Shown here in pieces: positions 18,869 to 27,621 of a DNA stretch of 64,000 bases. Each line of letters begins with the position of its first letter. The stretch's first letter is position 1. This DNA comes from an uncultured Glaciecola sp. GTDB lineage: Bacteria; Pseudomonadota; Gammaproteobacteria; Enterobacterales; Alteromonadaceae. The stretch lies in NCBI GenBank assembly GCA_947496235.1, contig CANMCE010000002.1, forward strand, positions 372,001 through 436,000, written 5' to 3'. Made by a program: the position numbers and the translations under genes. Under the pieces are notes generated by a model that was not told the DNA's origin, made no database searches, and saw only the letters and a list, made by a program, of their open reading frames with translations.

Positions 18869-19555
18869 CTATTTGCGTCTATAAAAAAATAAACCTAAAA
18901 AGCCTAGAGCAAATAAAGCTGCTAAGGAAGGGCTCGGAACAGCATCTGCTTGCGACGTAGCGCTTCTAACAAACAAACTATAGTTATAAAGGCGATTTTG
19001 AGTTGAATGATCACTGCCAGTAAGATTAGGCAGGGTCAGATTATTATTATCAGTAGCAGAGCGCTTGTAAACGGCGGAAGGAGAACTACCATCCACTAAT
19101 ACATTATAATGTCCGGACTCAAACTGACCAGTGACTGCGTCTTTAAAATTTATGTAGCCATAGTATTGTGCGGTGTAAAACGCTTGGCCATTAACCGGAT
19201 TTAAATTATTACGATTACCATATACATAAGTCGCGATACCCGTGGTTGCCCAAGTCAAAATATCCTGTTGTTCAGCGTTTAATGTTACCGGTGCTAGGCT
19301 ATACCAACCAGTTTGAGTGCCGGTAAAAGACAATAGACTAGACCAAATCATAGCAGCGTCTAGATCGGTTGCTACTGTGTAACCTGCTAGAGAGGAATCC
19401 GAAGCTATCATAGCTTCTACTTCTGCTACGGTTTTTGCTTTTGTGAGACCTAGATCGAGAAATTCTTGATTGCCAATGACTAAACTGGCGTTTACCCAGC
19501 CACTGATGATTAAACTAAAACCAAAAACTGACGCTTTTATAAGGGAATACTTCAT
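18869..19555 (-). CDS. PEP-CTERM-like surface protein
   Basis: A 228-residue exported protein: signal peptide at residues 1-23 (cleavage near VNA), a soluble domain with Tyr- and Asn-rich segments, and a C-terminal sorting tail (VPSPSLAALFALGFLGLFFYRRK) with a proline motif, hydrophobic helix and basic end. This tripartite tail is the target of exosortase/EpsH systems; here the PEP is read as PSP. No exosortase gene is in the window. The function of the N-terminal domain is unknown. It is a single gene facing the ars terminator. Confidence 0.75.
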   Translation of the reverse strand: MKYSLIKASVFGFSLIISGWVNASLVIGNQEFLDLGLTKAKTVAEVEAMIASDSSLAGYTVATDLDAAMIWSSLLSFTGTQTGWYSLAPVTLNAEQQDILTWATTGIATYVYGNRNNLNPVNGQAFYTAQYYGYINFKDAVTGQFESGHYNVLVDGSSPSAVYKRSATDNNNLTLPNLTGSDHSTQNRLYNYSLFVRSATSQADAVPSPSLAALFALGFLGLFFYRRK

Positions 19556-19734
19556 AATTTACCTTTTACTGCATTAACAATTTTGAGGGGACAACCTCTG
19601 TGAAAATTTTTACCAGCTAATTTCATGCCAAGAAATAAAAAGTATAATATTCAAATAGATATTAAGTTTTAAATCAAACTGAATGAATTATTGTAAAAGT
19701 TTCTGACATTTAATTTCGAGAAATAAATTTCTAT

Positions 19735-19764
19735 TTGTCATTTTTTTGAAAATGCTCTTACAAT
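19735..19764 (+). promoter_or_regulatory. Putative promoter of five-gene membrane/TIR cluster
   Basis: TTGTCA (19735-19740) and TACAAT (19759-19764) with an 18-bp spacer resemble a sigma-70 promoter 50 bp upstream of the first gene. The spacing is slightly long. No dyad operator is obvious. Confidence 0.35.
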
Positions 19765-19813
19765 GGTCAGTTCAAATACTGGAAAATATTATTTGTAAAC
19801 AGGATTGAATCTA

Positions 19814-21976
19814 ATGGAGCAGACAGGCGCCTCAAGTGCACAACAGGATTTGGTATCTATTTATCAGCGAATTGCTGATAATCCGAAAACTCCGTTGACG
19901 CTGAGAATAGGCATCGCCGGACCTCGACATTTAACTGAAGCCCAAAGCTCGCAAATTATCGATGGTTTAAAAACCATTACCCAAGATATTAATCATCAGT
20001 TATGTAAGTGGATTGATGAAGAACCCGTTGCGGCTCATTTTTATAATTTAGAACAGCATCCTTTACCCATTTTACGATTAACCTCATCGTTGGCAGAAGG
20101 AACCGATAGATTACTGATGCATCCAGATGTATTGGCGGGTTTGTCGAATACATCAACCATTGAGTTTGCAACAGTTTTACCTTTTGCTCCCGAATATTGT
20201 GAAAAAGAGGCGGATGAATCATTAAACAGCCCGACATTTAAAGACAATCAACTTACCTTTAGTGCGCTATATGAACGCATCGAAAATCAACCTGTACCTA
20301 GAGTTGTAGCCTTAGATGGCGATTTGACTGATGCTGATTCACGAGACAAAGCCCATTATCGATGTGCCGAGTTTTTAACGCAGAATATTGATTTACTAAT
20401 TGTGGTCACCCCATCAACGCCCAGTTCCGCGCCAAAATATCACAGGGCAGGCACGGCTACGACTAAATCACTTGCGCTTGCTGCTGGTCTGCCCTGTATT
20501 GAAATTCATTTAGATGACAATGACGCTGCCAATATACAGATAAGTCAATCGCCGAAGTTTGATGCCAATATAGAAAATCAACGATATGGAAAAAAATCAC
20601 TTTTTGGAGTTTTAAGTCAAGTTGTTTTATTTACAGACATTTTAAAACTCGAACCAGTTTTAGACGCCGAAGTACAAGATTCGGCATTATTATCTGTGAC
20701 AGACAAAAGAGCTAAAACCATTATCAAACAATTTAAAGCTCACATTGCAGATAAAACCTGTTTAGCTGTAGATGAGCAGCGGCAACCAGATTTCGACTAT
20801 TCAGGGCCAATACTCTCACCTGTTTCGATTATGGATAACGTCAAGGGACTTTTTGCGTTTGATAGTTTTAAACGTTTGGCAGTTAACCGAAAAGATGTGG
20901 ATAAAAATAAGGAAAAAATTTCAATAGTTCAGAGCGTCTTAGATTCAAAGGATTATTCTGAAGATGATGCTTCCATTCAATATCAACATAATATGTTTGC
21001 GCATTTTTTGCGAGCAGACTCTCTTGCTATTCGATACGCTTCAATCCATAGAAGTACCTACTTCTTAATTTATGTATTTGCAGCATTTGCCCTAATCACC
21101 GCAGCTACAGCTTTAACTTTTCAAAAATATCATGGCCTCGTTGGCGTGTTAATTATCGTTGAGGCTATATGTTTGTACCGAATATACCGACTGTACAAGA
21201 TTGATCATGGTAACCATCATCGTTGGCTTCAAAATCGATGTTTGGCAGAGGCTATTCGTCCTAATATCTATTTGAGTCCACTAGGACGAAACTTTTCCTT
21301 TATTCGTGATAAAAACTCCAATGAATATAAGTACAGAGGGTTGATCGGGCATCAAGACAGTGGCGCTGAATGGGTCTGTATTCAATCGGAATTAATTAAC
21401 CGTCATCATGGATTTACTAATTGTATTTATCGCAAAAGCAACATAAAAAATGTCTTACATTTTTTGCAACAACGCTGGATAAACGGACAAACGCAATATC
21501 ACCGTGTTAATTGTACAGTGATGCAAAGCATAGGCGCTCGGTTGTCAAAACTCACCTTAACCTTATTCTTCAGCACGGTTTTTGCCCTTAGTATTAAGGC
21601 AGGTCTTTATATTGCAGAAGAATTTTTTGCGGTACAAGTGAGTGCTCATCCTGTGTCCTACATTGTGTATAAATTAAGCGGGTTACTCACGGCGGTATTT
21701 CCCATTTTAGGTACAGCTGTGTTTGCTATCCGAAACCATTCTGAATTAGATATATCGGCGCAACGTTCACGTTCGATGCTGGCGTTTTTCAACGGCATTA
21801 TCAGTAGTCTAAACCATAAGATCACCTTGTTTTTCAGTTATAAAGTTGAAAGTGATTCCGAGGTAGTTATCAGTGACATTTTTGATCCAGAATTAAACGA
21901 ATTAACCAAAGTGAGTAGTAAAGAAGTATCAGACTGGCTTGAAATCTATGAGGTAAAAGAGTCAGAGCCTGGGTAA
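19814..21976 (+). CDS. SLOG-like domain fused to SLATT-like membrane region
   Basis: A 720-residue protein; the ATG at 19814 follows CAGGA at good spacing. Residues about 28-235 look like a Rossmann-type SLOG nucleotide-sensing domain: LRIGIAGPRHLT at the first strand, RLTSSLAEGTDRLL, and LLIVVTPSTP followed by AGTATTKSLALAAGLPCIEIH. A linker with charged helices (300-400) leads to two helical hairpins (about 414-434 with 441-460, and 577-600 with 615-640), each followed by a long amphipathic helix. This resembles the 2TM SLATT effectors associated with SLOG sensors. The next gene is 16 bp away. Sensor and pore roles are inferred from the families; the domain assignment comes from motifs only. 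Confidence 0.65.
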   Translation: MEQTGASSAQQDLVSIYQRIADNPKTPLTLRIGIAGPRHLTEAQSSQIIDGLKTITQDINHQLCKWIDEEPVAAHFYNLEQHPLPILRLTSSLAEGTDRLLMHPDVLAGLSNTSTIEFATVLPFAPEYCEKEADESLNSPTFKDNQLTFSALYERIENQPVPRVVALDGDLTDADSRDKAHYRCAEFLTQNIDLLIVVTPSTPSSAPKYHRAGTATTKSLALAAGLPCIEIHLDDNDAANIQISQSPKFDANIENQRYGKKSLFGVLSQVVLFTDILKLEPVLDAEVQDSALLSVTDKRAKTIIKQFKAHIADKTCLAVDEQRQPDFDYSGPILSPVSIMDNVKGLFAFDSFKRLAVNRKDVDKNKEKISIVQSVLDSKDYSEDDASIQYQHNMFAHFLRADSLAIRYASIHRSTYFLIYVFAAFALITAATALTFQKYHGLVGVLIIVEAICLYRIYRLYKIDHGNHHRWLQNRCLAEAIRPNIYLSPLGRNFSFIRDKNSNEYKYRGLIGHQDSGAEWVCIQSELINRHHGFTNCIYRKSNIKNVLHFLQQRWINGQTQYHRVNCTVMQSIGARLSKLTLTLFFSTVFALSIKAGLYIAEEFFAVQVSAHPVSYIVYKLSGLLTAVFPILGTAVFAIRNHSELDISAQRSRSMLAFFNGIISSLNHKITLFFSYKVESDSEVVISDIFDPELNELTKVSSKEVSDWLEIYEVKESEPG

Positions 21977-21992
21977 GCGCAGAGATTAATCA

Positions 21993-23987
21993 ATGACAGA
22001 AAAAAATAAAAATGATTGGACAACTAATTGTCTGGAGAGTTTGGGATTAACTGACTCTACATCAGCTCAAGACATCTTTAATGTCACCGACCAGCATTCT
22101 ACCAATATGGCACCTGATAACCGTAAATCTTGGCGTTTACTGGTTATTTTAGAAGCCTTGGCAATCACTCTGCCTTTATCTTGGTTTATGACAACAAAGC
22201 AGTATTGGGAACCCTCAGTGATTGCTGTTTTAGTGCTGCTGTTTACAGTGTTTATGGTGGGGTTTATTTGGTGGATACGTTGGCGAGCATTACGAACTAA
22301 TTGGATTCAGCTTCGTTTGTTGGCAGAAGTGACACGCTCTTACTTACACTCTAGGCACTTTAATAAAGAACTTACTTTAAAGGTCGTCGAGGGACACCCA
22401 GATCTTGAACATTTTGCTCAACATTTAATTCAGGATACCACTGACGATACTCAGGACATAAAAAATAAAAATATCGATGAATATATCGAGCATCGGTTAA
22501 GTGACCAGCTAAGTTATTATCAGAGCAAATATGACCAAGCCCAGCAAAAGCGACTTAAACTTAGCCGCTATATTACTTGGGCCATGGATGCTTCAGTGTT
22601 TTTTGCTGTTGCTGGATTAGTATTAGTGTTTGGGGATTCCAGTGAACGTTTATTTCGATTAACCGGCGCTGGTTTATTTCTTGGGCTAATTGGTTGTACT
22701 TTGCCATTAGTCGCTGTGTTAATACAAAAACTGGGATCGTTTTTAGAGCTGGACAGAAGAACCGGTAAATATGCTCAACAGATGCAAATCCTTGGACATT
22801 TGAAATCAAAGCTACTTGCGGCCCCGAATCCATCACAAGCTGAAATTATTATTTATGAAATAGAGCATGCTTTAGTGTCAGAAGTCATCGATTGGTATTA
22901 TGAAGCCAAAAACTCTGAGATTTACTATCGCCTTAAAAAGCGAGCAGATAAAAAGAATCGACCTATTGATGGAATTTCAACTGAAGATATAACCCCTACG
23001 GTAAAAGGTAAGATTTTCAGTAATATCTCAACGCCATTGACCTTTTTATTTAAGCTGATATTCGATCGCATTTTGGTCGTGGCAGCCTCGTTTATTATTA
23101 CTACCGCCGGCATCGCATATGTGACGCCTGAAGACGCTGAACAGCTCAGTACATTGCGATTAATTGATGGGCGAATTTTATCCAGTGCAGATGCCAAAGG
23201 TTGGTTTATCGACGAAAGTGCTCAAAACGGGGTTATTTTCATTGCGCACGGATTACACGATGGCGTTAGCAGTGAAATAGATGCCCAAGGTAATCCTCAT
23301 TGGATGGCGGTACTGCAAAAGCGACTGCAAAGCAAAACGCAAGGTTATCAACCTAACATTGCGCTAATAGATTGGAAAAACTTAGCTCGGCCTTCGAAAA
23401 CCTCGCTGTTGGGAATAGACACTGAAGACTTTGAAAGCGGGACATTCTCAATGCTAGAAATGCTTCAGGATGTATCTGCCATTCGCCCCAGTGCAGAAGA
23501 TTTAGGTGAATTAGTCGGGTACAAGATTGCCCAAAAGATAGCGCGTGGCGAAATTCGTCAAGATAAACCTATGCATTTCATCGGTCATAGTGCAGGGGGC
23601 TTTTTAGTGACTAGAGCCGCTCAAGTTCTGCATGATCTGGGTCTAGCAAGCAAAGATACAACTATTACTATATTGGATACTCCAGTAGCTGTGACCGATG
23701 ATTTGCTGAGAGCGGCAGAGTTTGCCCAAGTCGATTTTTATGTGACCTCCTTGTTAGCGGAAGGTACGCCGGATAGTAATCTTCACCCTAACTACACCTT
23801 GTTTGAAATACCGACACCGCCAGATATCGATTTGTTTATTCAAGCGCACTCCTATGCAACTGATTGGTATACTGACAGCATTGGCAACGCTGAGCTTCCA
23901 GGGTTCAGTCGCTCGCCTTTTGCGCAGCCTCCTGGAGATAATATAGAAGAAAATAACACAGAAGGAAATGTCGTTGATAATGAGTAA
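21993..23987 (+). CDS. Multi-TM protein with C-terminal alpha/beta hydrolase
   Basis: A 664-residue protein. The N-terminal half has two hairpins (about 47-67 with 74-97, and 197-214 with 223-245) with SLATT-like helices after each (RTNWIQLRLLAEVTRSYLH; RRTGKYAQQMQILGHLKSK). A fifth helix at 359-377 leads to an alpha/beta hydrolase domain (about 410-640): VIFIAHGLHDG, nucleophile Ser533 in GHSAGG, a probable acid near Asp562 (ILDTPV) and a probable catalytic His619 (QAHSYATDW). The domain could be a lipase or esterase acting at the membrane. It is 16 bp from the SLOG gene, so the pair is probably translated together. The substrate is unknown. Confidence 0.6.
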   Translation: MTEKNKNDWTTNCLESLGLTDSTSAQDIFNVTDQHSTNMAPDNRKSWRLLVILEALAITLPLSWFMTTKQYWEPSVIAVLVLLFTVFMVGFIWWIRWRALRTNWIQLRLLAEVTRSYLHSRHFNKELTLKVVEGHPDLEHFAQHLIQDTTDDTQDIKNKNIDEYIEHRLSDQLSYYQSKYDQAQQKRLKLSRYITWAMDASVFFAVAGLVLVFGDSSERLFRLTGAGLFLGLIGCTLPLVAVLIQKLGSFLELDRRTGKYAQQMQILGHLKSKLLAAPNPSQAEIIIYEIEHALVSEVIDWYYEAKNSEIYYRLKKRADKKNRPIDGISTEDITPTVKGKIFSNISTPLTFLFKLIFDRILVVAASFIITTAGIAYVTPEDAEQLSTLRLIDGRILSSADAKGWFIDESAQNGVIFIAHGLHDGVSSEIDAQGNPHWMAVLQKRLQSKTQGYQPNIALIDWKNLARPSKTSLLGIDTEDFESGTFSMLEMLQDVSAIRPSAEDLGELVGYKIAQKIARGEIRQDKPMHFIGHSAGGFLVTRAAQVLHDLGLASKDTTITILDTPVAVTDDLLRAAEFAQVDFYVTSLLAEGTPDSNLHPNYTLFEIPTPPDIDLFIQAHSYATDWYTDSIGNAELPGFSRSPFAQPPGDNIEENNTEGNVVDNE

Positions 23988-24095
23988 ACTTGATTAAAGA
24001 AAGATAGTTTATTTTTTGTCCACTCAAATTTTTACTTTTGTGAGGATATAAATTAGTATCAATCTACAACAATAAAAAGTCGTACTCGCTCGCAC

Positions 24096-26375
24096 ATGCA
24101 GGATAAGGTTCTAACAATACGGAATTTGTTTTTCTTACTGCTCATATTCATTCTTGCAGTGGCGCAAACCGGTAACTTTCATTTTTCTTTCAATGTTATT
24201 GAAGCCTATCGTGAAACTTTTAACGATTACCTAGACCTCTATCAAGCAAGGGCATCTGGGCTTGCGCTTGGAATACTTCTGACGGTATTCATTGTTGTCG
24301 CTTTTAAAAACAATCGCATAAGATTTATCGCGGCAGGTTTGCTACTGTTTTTTGAGTTATTAATCGTTACTAATACGCTGGGATTTTATGACGTTTTATT
24401 TGAATTCTCGGGAAATCTTTTAATAGGTTTAACATACGCAACTAAGGTTGCGATTATAGCGCTTGCTACTAGTTTATTTTTACATCTCAACGCAAAGCAT
24501 TCCCCCAAACATTTGCTGGTCATTGTATTTGTATCGCTTATTGTTAACGAATATTCAGGCTATGTTTATTATGCAGTGTTTGATATAGCAACAGTAACTG
24601 AGCAAGACTTTGGCGCTATTATCCTTATTGCACTAACCTTGGTGTTTTTCGCTTTGTTTTTATTGCCACCCTCTGAGAAAACTACGAAACCACCTTCTAC
24701 ATCTATCTTCAGACTATGGCATCTGTATGCCCTATATTCTTTAGTCATCGCCATAATATTTTTGTCGTATTATGGTGGAGGCAACAGGGAACTTAATTCT
24801 AGTACTCCGCAAATCGCACGCTTTCTGTCTATCGTTTATGTTGTTTTTGTCATGGCTTGGATTGGCAAGTTAGATACAAATCAAAGTCTAGCTAGAGCTA
24901 AAAAGATCCTGCTGGTAACCCCTATTTTACTGGTCCTAATTTCGCTCCTATTTAACTTACCGATTTTTAGTGGCTTAAATAGAAATGGCTTACAAATTAT
25001 GGGGTGGTTATTAATCCCACTGCACACTGCGTCTTACTTGCTCTTCTTTGGATTAGCAACCTATATAGTAGTGGTAAATTTGGACAGTGTTAAACGGTTG
25101 GCGGTGGTTCTTGCCATATCATCATCATTGTATTCGTTGTTCGATTTGATGCTATCGCCGTTTGATGACTTGATCTCGTCGGGAGGGGCGTTCAGTTTAC
25201 TGATTTTCTGCGGGTTCATTTTATTTACGCTACTGACTAGGGTGCGGGGCAAGGTCGAAGATTGGCTAGAAAATTCAGAGTCAGATTATGAGCATTATGA
25301 AGATGAGTATTCCTATTTAGATGAAGCGCCAAGTCACAAATCTAAGTTAAATATCCGCCATACTTTATGGGTTATATCTTCCACAAGCTTGTTTTTTCTC
25401 AGGCTTGGCATTGTAGTTTCTTTCGTGTTTATTTTGGAAGTTGGGCGAACATTAAGTTTTTTCCAAAATAGCGCGATGTGCGATGTTTCAATGGTCACTG
25501 TTTCTGTGGCTGCTATCGAATTGATTGCATGCTTTTTTCTTCTTTTGGGAAGATTTACTCGATTGGCTGCAGGCGTGTTGGTAATTACCTGCTTATTGCA
25601 AGCTTTGGTGATTGACGGACTATATTCCCAAGGATTCGATTTGTTGGAAAAAGATTTCGACACTTTGATGATATTTGCATTTGCTAATGTCCTCTTGATC
25701 ATCTTTGGTGCTGGTAAGTTTAGCTTAGATAAATTTAAAACAGCGGATTGGATAGGTTCTTACAAATTAATCATCACCATAGTCTTTTCGATACTCTTCT
25801 GGTTGTACAACAGTATTTTAGCCAATCACGAATCTGGGTTTCAGGAGAATATGGGCTACAGCAGTGTGGTCCAAGGTAAAAGTCAACTTAGCGTACGAAG
25901 TTACCAAATAATAGTCGCAACAGAAGAGTTACTAGACAATACACTTAGAACCGCTATTTCAGCATACTACAACAATGATTTCTATATTGAAGATGATGAA
26001 ACAGAGTTAGGGTTTTTAAATGAATTTATCAAAGAATATTATCCCGATTCGACCTATAGAGTGATTGAAACGGATTTTTGGGATAACAAATTTATCTTTC
26101 ATTGGCTAACCAATGAATCCTATGAACTGCGCTCAGCAGGGCCTGATGGTGTGATGCATAACCAAGACGATATTCGCTGGGTATGCGCCAAAGAATGTAA
26201 ATCCGAAACGGAATTTTCACCTAGTATCGCTATGAGTTGGTTACGCCATGGCGAGATATTTAACGATCCTGTGGATCAATTACAGTTCAACGTATGGCAC
26301 CAAAACTATGACTATTTTGGCAAAACCACGCCATTACCAAGTGATAGTTCATATTTACAGTGCGATAATTTTTAG
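24096..26375 (+). CDS. Large polytopic protein with DoxX-like domain
   Basis: A 759-residue membrane protein. The first 400 residues hold roughly eleven hydrophobic helices without a recognised family. After an acidic linker (about 390-410) comes a four-helix stretch (about 422-550) that ends LIIFGAGKFSLDKF, the closing pattern of DoxX proteins. A last helix and a soluble C-terminal domain follow, containing AGPDGVMHNQDDIRW near residue 681, which resembles the calcium-binding loop of type II pseudopilins, plus paired cysteines (VCAKEC). It starts 108 bp after the hydrolase gene. The extracytoplasmic tail suggests an envelope sensor, but this is inference. Confidence 0.5.
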   Translation: MQDKVLTIRNLFFLLLIFILAVAQTGNFHFSFNVIEAYRETFNDYLDLYQARASGLALGILLTVFIVVAFKNNRIRFIAAGLLLFFELLIVTNTLGFYDVLFEFSGNLLIGLTYATKVAIIALATSLFLHLNAKHSPKHLLVIVFVSLIVNEYSGYVYYAVFDIATVTEQDFGAIILIALTLVFFALFLLPPSEKTTKPPSTSIFRLWHLYALYSLVIAIIFLSYYGGGNRELNSSTPQIARFLSIVYVVFVMAWIGKLDTNQSLARAKKILLVTPILLVLISLLFNLPIFSGLNRNGLQIMGWLLIPLHTASYLLFFGLATYIVVVNLDSVKRLAVVLAISSSLYSLFDLMLSPFDDLISSGGAFSLLIFCGFILFTLLTRVRGKVEDWLENSESDYEHYEDEYSYLDEAPSHKSKLNIRHTLWVISSTSLFFLRLGIVVSFVFILEVGRTLSFFQNSAMCDVSMVTVSVAAIELIACFFLLLGRFTRLAAGVLVITCLLQALVIDGLYSQGFDLLEKDFDTLMIFAFANVLLIIFGAGKFSLDKFKTADWIGSYKLIITIVFSILFWLYNSILANHESGFQENMGYSSVVQGKSQLSVRSYQIIVATEELLDNTLRTAISAYYNNDFYIEDDETELGFLNEFIKEYYPDSTYRVIETDFWDNKFIFHWLTNESYELRSAGPDGVMHNQDDIRWVCAKECKSETEFSPSIAMSWLRHGEIFNDPVDQLQFNVWHQNYDYFGKTTPLPSDSSYLQCDNF

Positions 26376-26389
26376 CAAAGGAACTTGAG

Positions 26390-27619
26390 ATGAGTGAACA
26401 AACAGTGGATAACCAAAATATGCATGAAATAATAGATGCTTGCCCACGGTTAGACGTGAACAAAGAGTCTTTGTTCCAAAAGGTGGAAGATTATCGCGAT
26501 CAAATATATATGTTGCTCAATGATGCTTTAGTCAAACTGAGAATTAAGGGGGAAGTGACTAAGTCGGCCCCTTATGAATATAACACTAGGGTGCTAATTC
26601 GATTGTGGAAAACCAGCGACAAGGATTCTTCTCGCCAGCATCGTGGGGAAGCGCAAATAGACATTATCGCAAAACCATCCTTTCGGTATCCCATTGTGGT
26701 AGAAATTAAAGCGACTTCAGGTGGTAAAAAGAGAACGCTTAAAAGAATCACTGAATTTAACGAAACCTCTGCCTATGATCTTATAAGTTTTATCTCTGCC
26801 CCTAGTCAAAAGTTACGTAAAAGTAACTATAAGCGTCACGGCATCATATTCGATAAAAATAAAGTCAAAAAACGTCCTGGCGCCACTTTAGTCGCGGTTT
26901 TTGGTTTTTTACCAATGATAGGCGCATTTGGATTGGCCATTCACCCTGGTTTAGGTGTGGTGACAATACTGGCCTGTAGTATTCCACTTATTAAATTAAT
27001 CTTTGCGCCGGTACGTGTTGAAGCTATAGGCCGCCCACCGCAAAATCCGAGAAATTTAGTGCGAATGGATTCTTGGCAAAGTGTGATTATTGATCTTGGA
27101 GAGCTCGCAAAACAAGTGCGCACTGATGTATTTCAAGAACTCGTCGACGGCAAACATCCAGATGCATTAATTGAATACGAAGAAGTGTCATATTTGGCGA
27201 ATACGGGTAAAGCAAACCGTACGCAAATTGTTGTTAATTTTCGACGCGCTATCGCCTTTATTGAAGTGCATAGCTATGGCAATGACTTGTATGTGGATTG
27301 GGAAGCCTATTTAAACTTAGGGGTGTGGGATGAGCAAAGTACAGGTGTTGGTTATGATGCAACTAATGAAGTTAAGGTCGAATACAAAGATGTGCAACGC
27401 TCGTTAGAAGCTTTAAATGAATATGACATCTCCGATGCTAACTTTCTTATTGAGTGGGTGCATGCTTGTTTAACGCGTGTTGTCCGCAGATTGAAAAAAG
27501 AAAAGAATATTGATCAAGAATTTGATTTTCAAATTCAGCGCAGTGACCGCCGATCAGTGCTTAGAGAGGGGGATTCTAAGGCTAAATCAGGTAGAAAAGG
27601 ATTCCTTCGTAGGAGCTAA
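26390..27619 (+). CDS. Unknown protein with paired membrane segments
   Basis: A 409-residue protein I do not recognise. It begins with a soluble domain containing alternating strands (RVLIRLWKTS, GEAQIDIIAKPSFRYPIVVEIKATS). Two hydrophobic stretches follow (about 162-182 and 184-206), then a second soluble domain (220-385) with IVVNFRRAIAFIEVHSYG and a basic tail. The E-x-K in VVEIKATS could suggest a nuclease-like fold, but the full PD-(D/E)xK pattern is not convincing. AAAGGA lies upstream of the ATG, 14 bp after the DoxX-like gene; only 2 bp separate it from the TIR gene, so it is likely part of the same transcript. Confidence 0.55.
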   Translation: MSEQTVDNQNMHEIIDACPRLDVNKESLFQKVEDYRDQIYMLLNDALVKLRIKGEVTKSAPYEYNTRVLIRLWKTSDKDSSRQHRGEAQIDIIAKPSFRYPIVVEIKATSGGKKRTLKRITEFNETSAYDLISFISAPSQKLRKSNYKRHGIIFDKNKVKKRPGATLVAVFGFLPMIGAFGLAIHPGLGVVTILACSIPLIKLIFAPVRVEAIGRPPQNPRNLVRMDSWQSVIIDLGELAKQVRTDVFQELVDGKHPDALIEYEEVSYLANTGKANRTQIVVNFRRAIAFIEVHSYGNDLYVDWEAYLNLGVWDEQSTGVGYDATNEVKVEYKDVQRSLEALNEYDISDANFLIEWVHACLTRVVRRLKKEKNIDQEFDFQIQRSDRRSVLREGDSKAKSGRKGFLRRS

Positions 27620-27621
27620 TT

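Noticed and set aside
25334-25702. 122-codon minus-strand frame
   Set aside because: Antisense of the DoxX-like part of the cluster protein, with no ribosome site.
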